Below are positions 12,167 through 15,628 of a stretch of DNA of 15,628 bases, in pieces. The translations under genes were made by a program, and so were the position numbers. Below the pieces are notes generated by a model, which ran no database searches, was not told the origin of the DNA, and saw nothing but the letters and a program-made list of their open reading frames with translations. The stretch's first letter is position 1, and each line of letters starts with the position of its first letter. The DNA is from an uncultured Chloroflexota bacterium (lineage in GTDB: Bacteria > Chloroflexota > Limnocylindria > Limnocylindrales > Limnocylindraceae), in the NCBI GenBank assembly GCA_903938075.1, contig CAJABS010000180.1, positions 1 through 15,628 of the forward strand. The letters are read 5' to 3'.

Positions 12167-13455
12167 CGCCCGTGAGCGGCGGCACTACTCGCTCGTACCT
12201 GCTCTTCAATGCGGTCGATCTCAGTGACAATCGCGGAACGGAGGGCGTCGAGTTCGTCGCGCACCTTCTCGGTTGTAGAGTCGATCGCGGTGAGGGTCTT
12301 CTTGATCTCCTTGACCGAGTCCAATCGACTGCGCAGCGCGTCGATCGCATCTTTCACCGCTGAGAGATCGGCGCCGCTCCCCTCCGACTTAGCGCGAATC
12401 AGCGCCGAGATGCGCGCGAGTCGGTACCCCGCCTCAAGGATTGCGACGTCGGGAGCCTCAGGGTCAACCACGCAGTAGACGCCGTGGCGACTAATGACAA
12501 ATGGCGAGGCGCCCGCCGGCGCCGCCGCTTCGCTGAAGACCATTAGGGCGATCTCCGCTTTGCGATTTTCGCGCGCCTCGGCGAGCTCCTTCTCGATGGC
12601 CGGCCCCGTCATGGTCTTGTCTTTCACCTCAACGACGATGCGCAGCACACTTGCGGAAGCGTCGCGGCCGTTGATCGTGATGACCGCGTCGCCCTTCTTT
12701 GAATCAGGGATGGAGCCAGCAACGCCGCCCGTCCCCTCGATCTCATCGTTCGTGGCGCGCAGCAGTTCGGTGTATTCAGCAATCACGCGCGACTCGAAGT
12801 CGGCGCCCTTCGCCGTCCCCTTCTTGCGCTCACCCTTCGCCGCCTTCTGCGACGCATCAAGTTCAACGATCTTCAGCAACACATCATCAAAGCGCTTGGC
12901 GATCTCGGCGCGGAAGCCGCTCAGCGGTGAGGCCTCGCGCGTTGGGTCAAGCAGGTGGGCGAGCTTGCTGGCGTCGCCGTCGAAGTAGGTGCCAAGGATG
13001 GTGTTGAGTTTGCCGAGTGCGGAGTCGCGGCGGTTCTCGTCGAAGAGATCCTTGGTGAAGAGGGCGAGCTCACCCTTGTCGCCAAGGAAGCGCTCCAGCG
13101 TTGCGGGAAGTGCTCCACCCTCGTTGGCGAAGGTCTTGCGCAGAATCTCTTCAACCTCAGCGGTCGCCTTCTTGTTCGACTCACCGGCATCGGTGAGCAA
13201 CTTGTCGAAGGCGCGGCGCACATGATCCACATCAATAGAGCCACTAGCGCTCTGCAGCGCCATCAACCCAACACGCATCGCGCGCTCTACCGTTTCGGCA
13301 CGATCCTCGGGCGAGCGGCTTTCCAGGAAGCCAGCGAGGGCGCGATCGACCACCTCGAGGGAGGCGATGCGAATACGGTCACCAACGATCTCCACCTGCG
13401 TCGGCTTATTCGCCGAACTGATCGGCACGATCTCGGGAACGCGCTCGCCACTCAT
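12163..13455 (-). CDS. Hypothetical protein with putative PD-(D/E)XK nuclease core and C-terminal coiled coil
   Basis: I do not recognise this 430-residue protein by name. The N-terminal half (1-210) is helical and charged. The segment GADFESRVIAEYTELL (217-232), GDAVITING (255-263) and LRIVVEVKDK (271-280) gives Glu221, Asp256 and Glu276-x-Lys278, the order and spacing of a PD-(D/E)XK nuclease active site. The next helix and strand (EKELAEARENRKAEIALMVF) resemble the part after the ExK in DUF2130/RmuC-like proteins. Residues about 365-425 form a probable coiled coil. There is no membrane segment. Its ATG follows the zinc-ribbon TAG with no gap, and its TGA overlaps the MFS start. DNA processing is a plausible role; the nuclease assignment rests on motif reading only. 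Confidence 0.7.
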   Translation of the reverse strand: MSGERVPEIVPISSANKPTQVEIVGDRIRIASLEVVDRALAGFLESRSPEDRAETVERAMRVGLMALQSASGSIDVDHVRRAFDKLLTDAGESNKKATAEVEEILRKTFANEGGALPATLERFLGDKGELALFTKDLFDENRRDSALGKLNTILGTYFDGDASKLAHLLDPTREASPLSGFRAEIAKRFDDVLLKIVELDASQKAAKGERKKGTAKGADFESRVIAEYTELLRATNDEIEGTGGVAGSIPDSKKGDAVITINGRDASASVLRIVVEVKDKTMTGPAIEKELAEARENRKAEIALMVFSEAAAPAGASPFVISRHGVYCVVDPEAPDVAILEAGYRLARISALIRAKSEGSGADLSAVKDAIDALRSRLDSVKEIKKTLTAIDSTTEKVRDELDALRSAIVTEIDRIEEQVRASSAAAHGR

Positions 13456-13731
13456 CTATCGAAGGGCAATCAGGCCGCAGCCATCACAGAGGGCCACGAT
13501 GGCGCGCTTCTCGCGGGCATAGCCGGCGGTGTGAAGCACCCCTGGGCAGCCGACCGTGCGGCAGCGCCAAGCCCACGCCTCATCGCCATCGGCACCGTCG
13601 TAGGGGAGCGCCTCGGCGCTGAGCTTCTCGGCGAGCCCTTCGCGGGCGGCCAGCGTTGTCCCAATCGCGGCGGCACGTTCTGCCTCGCTCTCGCGCTTGT
13701 AGGGATACGACTGGGCGACGTTGGTTGGCAT
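13456..13731 (-). CDS. Small zinc-ribbon protein, function unknown
   Basis: The 91-residue product has an Ala/Glu-rich helical first half (13-41) and a C-terminal metal site. WRCRTVGCPG gives Cys57-x4-Cys62 and CDGCG gives Cys82-x2-Cys85, separated by about 20 residues of predicted beta structure, the layout of a zinc ribbon. No enzyme motif is seen. No SD precedes the ATG; instead a TATACT box ends 6 nt before it, so the mRNA is probably leaderless. The stop TAG directly abuts the ATG of the nuclease-fold gene, so the two are very likely co-expressed and may act together on DNA or RNA. Confidence 0.7.
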   Translation of the reverse strand: MPTNVAQSYPYKRESEAERAAAIGTTLAAREGLAEKLSAEALPYDGADGDEAWAWRCRTVGCPGVLHTAGYAREKRAIVALCDGCGLIALR

Positions 13732-13737
13732 GGGTGG

Positions 13738-13743
13738 AGTATA
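13738..13743 (-). promoter_or_regulatory. -10 box of a leaderless promoter for the zinc-ribbon operon
   Basis: The minus strand reads TATACT at 13743-13738, followed by six bases and then the ATG at 13731. Initiation 7 nt after the box would be at the A of the ATG. No SD is present. Confidence 0.65.
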
Positions 13744-13747
13744 CCGA

Positions 13748-13760
13748 CCGCCGAAGGCGG
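13748..13760. promoter_or_regulatory. Short palindrome between divergent promoters
   Basis: CCGCC (13748-13752) and GGCGG (13756-13760) flank GAA. The element lies midway between the two divergent -10 boxes, overlapping both -35 positions, where one bound dimer could affect both genes. The arms are short and GC-only, so chance is possible. Confidence 0.25.
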
Positions 13761-13767
13761 GAACCCG

Positions 13768-13773
13768 TATGCT
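13768..13773 (+). promoter_or_regulatory. -10 box of a leaderless promoter for the divergent MFS gene
   Basis: TATGCT at 13768-13773 is followed by six bases and then GTG at 13780, the same spacing as the divergent TATACT-ATG arrangement. This supports GTG 13780 as the start over the in-frame ATG at 13792. Confidence 0.6.
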
Positions 13774-13779
13774 GGCTAG

Positions 13780-15063
13780 GTGACTGGATCAATGAAGGCT
13801 CTGCTCCTCGGCACCCTGACGTTGCGAACCGCAACGGGGACCACGGGCGCGCTCCTGATCGTCTGGAACAAGTACCTCAACTCCACCGGCTCGGTCACGA
13901 TCACCCCGGTTGACCTTGCAACGATCACGCTCGCCTTCTACGTGACGGAGCTGATCGGCTCGCCGATCTTCGGCATCATTGCCGACCGCATCGGACGAAA
14001 GCCCGTCATGTTGCTGGGGCCACTCTTCGGCCTCGCGGCGGTGATCATGACGCCGTTCTCCATGACGATTCCCCTCCTCATTGGTACACGGCTACTTGAA
14101 GGGGCCTCGACGGCGGCGAGTGTTCCTTCCATCCTTTCGTACGTGGCGGCGAAGACGAGCCACGACGCGGCGCTGCGGGGTCGTGTCGTCACCCTCTTTG
14201 AAGTGGCAACACTCGGCGGACTCCTCGTTGCGGGAACCGCGTTGGCCGGCCCACTCTGGGCGATCTTCGGACCGGCAGCCTTTGCGGTGAACGGCCTGAT
14301 CTACGTGCTCGCGCTGCTCTTCTTCGCCTACGGCGTGAAAGATGAGCACTCCGCCCCACCACCACACGCAGAGAACCGCCTGCGCAAGTACGTAAAGCTC
14401 TTTAGCCAGCGCGGGATCTTGCTTTTCGTCCCCACCTGGGTCTCAATCAACGCCATCATCGGCGTCTGGGTGCCACAGGGGCTCAACCTGTTGCTCGGCG
14501 ACGAGACGGTCAATCTCCCAGGTCAATTCCTTCTGAGCGGTTTCGACTTTGTCGTTGTGACCTCTGCCTTCGCCTTCGTTGCCCTCATCGGCGGCGTCGG
14601 ACTCTTCTTCTGGGGGAATCGCTTCGCCAACTTCCGCCGCACCACCATGCTCCTGCTCGGTCTGATCGCCTTCATCGTGGCGATGGCCGCGATCTTCGCG
14701 ATCAATCGACTCTCAGGGAACGAGCTGCCGCTGATCGCCCTCCTCTTTGGAGTGCTGTGCGCCTCCATGTTCTTTATCGCCGGTGCAACGCCAGCGGCAC
14801 TCGGCTTCTTGGCCGACGTCTCTGAGCGGTACCACGCCGACCGCAGCGCGGTGATGGGCCTCTACTCGATCTTCTTGGGCCTCGGGCAGGTCATTGGCGT
14901 CAAGATCGCGGGTGACCTTGCGTTCGCCTACGGGGTTGACGGCCTCGTGTTTGCGACGCTCGGATTCCTCGTTGTGGCCGGCACCTTCCTTTTGATTCTG
15001 CGGCGGGTTGAGCACGAAATCCTGCTCCCGAGCGCACCTGGGCAACACCGCGCGCACGACTGA
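13780..15063 (+). CDS. MFS transporter
   Basis: The 427-residue product has about twelve hydrophobic segments and a clear motif A, GIIADRIGRKP, after the second. The segment IGTRLLEGASTAASVPSILSY matches the MFS helix-4/5 region (R..EG.......P). The central loop (about 185-205) is hydrophilic with several His and Pro, and the C-terminus is a short polar tail. Such proteins move small molecules by proton exchange; the substrate is unknown, and drug or sugar export are both possible. The start GTG at 13780 is taken as leaderless because a TATGCT box ends 6 nt upstream. The alternative ATG at 13792 has only a weak SD-like GGA. It is transcribed divergently from the zinc-ribbon operon and is not closely related to the MFS protein at 10853-12166 by motif. 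Confidence 0.87.
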   Translation: MTGSMKALLLGTLTLRTATGTTGALLIVWNKYLNSTGSVTITPVDLATITLAFYVTELIGSPIFGIIADRIGRKPVMLLGPLFGLAAVIMTPFSMTIPLLIGTRLLEGASTAASVPSILSYVAAKTSHDAALRGRVVTLFEVATLGGLLVAGTALAGPLWAIFGPAAFAVNGLIYVLALLFFAYGVKDEHSAPPPHAENRLRKYVKLFSQRGILLFVPTWVSINAIIGVWVPQGLNLLLGDETVNLPGQFLLSGFDFVVVTSAFAFVALIGGVGLFFWGNRFANFRRTTMLLLGLIAFIVAMAAIFAINRLSGNELPLIALLFGVLCASMFFIAGATPAALGFLADVSERYHADRSAVMGLYSIFLGLGQVIGVKIAGDLAFAYGVDGLVFATLGFLVVAGTFLLILRRVEHEILLPSAPGQHRAHD

Positions 15064-15073
15064 CCTGCACCGA

Positions 15074-15079
15074 TAGAAT
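15074..15079 (+). promoter_or_regulatory. -10 box of the degV-family gene
   Basis: TAGAAT at 15074-15079 lies 11 bp after the upstream MFS stop and gives a leader of about 45 nt ending in the SD GGAGG (15118-15122). A weak CCTGC/GCAGG hairpin (15099-15118) touches the SD. No -35 box is seen. Confidence 0.45.
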
Positions 15080-15131
15080 CAAGAAGACGTGAGGGCGACC
15101 TGCCCGCACGCATGCAGGGAGGGGGACCATC

Positions 15132-15628
15132 ATGGTGAAGTCAACGGTCGCGATTATCACGGACAGCGCGTCGGACATTCCACCTGATGCAGCCAAGCGG
15201 CTCGGCATCACCATCGTGCCGGTCATCGTCTCCTTTGGCTCCGAGAGCTTCAAGGTGAACGAGGAGCTCACGATGGATCAGTTCTGGAAGCGACTCACCG
15301 CTCCAGGAGCACCGTTCCCAAAGACTGCAGCACCGCCACCCGCCGCCTTTACCGCGGCTTACGACAAGGCATTCGCTGGCGGCGCAAAAGAGATCGTCTC
15401 GGTGCACGTCGCCTCAAAGCTTTCGGCGACCTATAGGAACGCCGAGATTGCCGCTGCGGACCACCCGCAGTCGAAGAACATTCATCTCGTAGACACCGCC
15501 ACTGCATCGGCGGCCGAGGGGCTGCTGGTGGCGCGCGCCTATCACCGCGCACAAGAGGGCTGGAAGGCACCACAGATTGTCGCCGAGCTCGGTGAGCTCA
15601 TTCCAAAGACGCACGTGATCTTCTTCCT
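15132..15628 (+). CDS. DegV-family fatty-acid-binding protein, N-terminal part (runs off right edge)
   Basis: About 165 residues are present of a family usually near 280 long. The opening VAIITDSASDIP, followed by GITIVPVIVSFGSESFKVNEEL, is the DegV signature of the N-terminal domain. In Gram-positive bacteria such proteins (FakB) bind fatty acids for phosphorylation by FakA. The lipid-contact loops are altered: FPKTAAPPPAAF stands for the usual TSQPSP, SKLSATY for S.LSGTY, and DTATASAAEGLLV for DS.S.S.G.G. These changes may alter ligand use. GGAGG lies 9 nt before the ATG. No fakA partner is in view, but the gene continues beyond the window. Confidence 0.88.
   Translation, partial: MVKSTVAIITDSASDIPPDAAKRLGITIVPVIVSFGSESFKVNEELTMDQFWKRLTAPGAPFPKTAAPPPAAFTAAYDKAFAGGAKEIVSVHVASKLSATYRNAEIAAADHPQSKNIHLVDTATASAAEGLLVARAYHRAQEGWKAPQIVAELGELIPKTHVIFF

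Noticed and set aside
11387..12175. 262-aa open frame on the plus strand opposite the MFS gene
   Set aside because: Highly charged shadow with no hydrophobic core or motif. The minus-strand MFS reading is coherent and overlaps its neighbour as GTGA.
10853..13731. Known anti-phage defence system
   Set aside because: A nuclease-like core alone is not enough. There is no helicase, methylase, sensor, reverse transcriptase or toxin-antitoxin partner, and the neighbours are housekeeping genes.

Overview
The window is a GC-rich, gene-dense bacterial chromosome segment with short intergenic gaps, many 4-nt start/stop overlaps (ATGA, GTGA), a mix of strong Shine-Dalgarno (SD) genes and apparently leaderless genes, and -10 boxes (TAnnnT) without recognisable -35 boxes. 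Gene content (lipoprotein peptide-binding protein, BioY, PdxH, DegV, several MFS transporters) fits a free-living heterotroph. The style suggests an uncultivated Chloroflexota or Actinomycetota lineage, but this is only an impression. No mobile element, CRISPR array or phage gene is visible.

Layout. (1) 1-502, minus strand: tRNA-His(GTG) followed by an MFS exporter gene that runs off the left edge. (2) 515-2844, plus strand: promoter, bioY (biotin ECF S-component) and an FGGY-family sugar kinase. It converges on and overlaps by 4 bp the end of the next operon. (3) 2841-9115, minus strand: a complete oligopeptide/dipeptide ABC importer operon in transcription order A-B-C-D-F. The binding-protein gene has its own SD and a promoter with a tandem 11-bp direct repeat. 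A strong stem-loop lies between the binding-protein gene and the permease genes. (4) 9155-10850, minus strand: a small operon encoding a free-standing lipoyl domain, a stand-alone 2-oxoacid dehydrogenase E2 catalytic domain, and pyridoxamine-phosphate oxidase (PdxH). (5) 10853-13743, minus strand: a three-gene operon of a 91-aa zinc-ribbon protein, a 430-aa protein with a putative PD-(D/E)XK nuclease core, and an MFS protein. (6) 13768-15063, plus strand: a divergent MFS gene. (7) 15074 to the right edge, plus strand: the start of a DegV-family gene.

How the genes work together. The opp operon should take up peptides: a lipid-anchored receptor, two permeases and two ATPases whose C-terminal regions each carry four cysteines. 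BioY imports biotin, but no ECF energising module is present here. The lipoyl and E2 domains look like an E2 split over two genes, with no peripheral-subunit-binding domain and no E1 or E3 nearby.

The least familiar features are the zinc-ribbon/nuclease-fold/MFS operon expressed from what looks like a leaderless promoter, the split E2, and a repeated GCAGGG element directly upstream of -10 boxes. Two copies of that element form an inverted repeat in front of bioY. I see no convincing wholly new defence or biosynthetic system; these are candidates of moderate interest.
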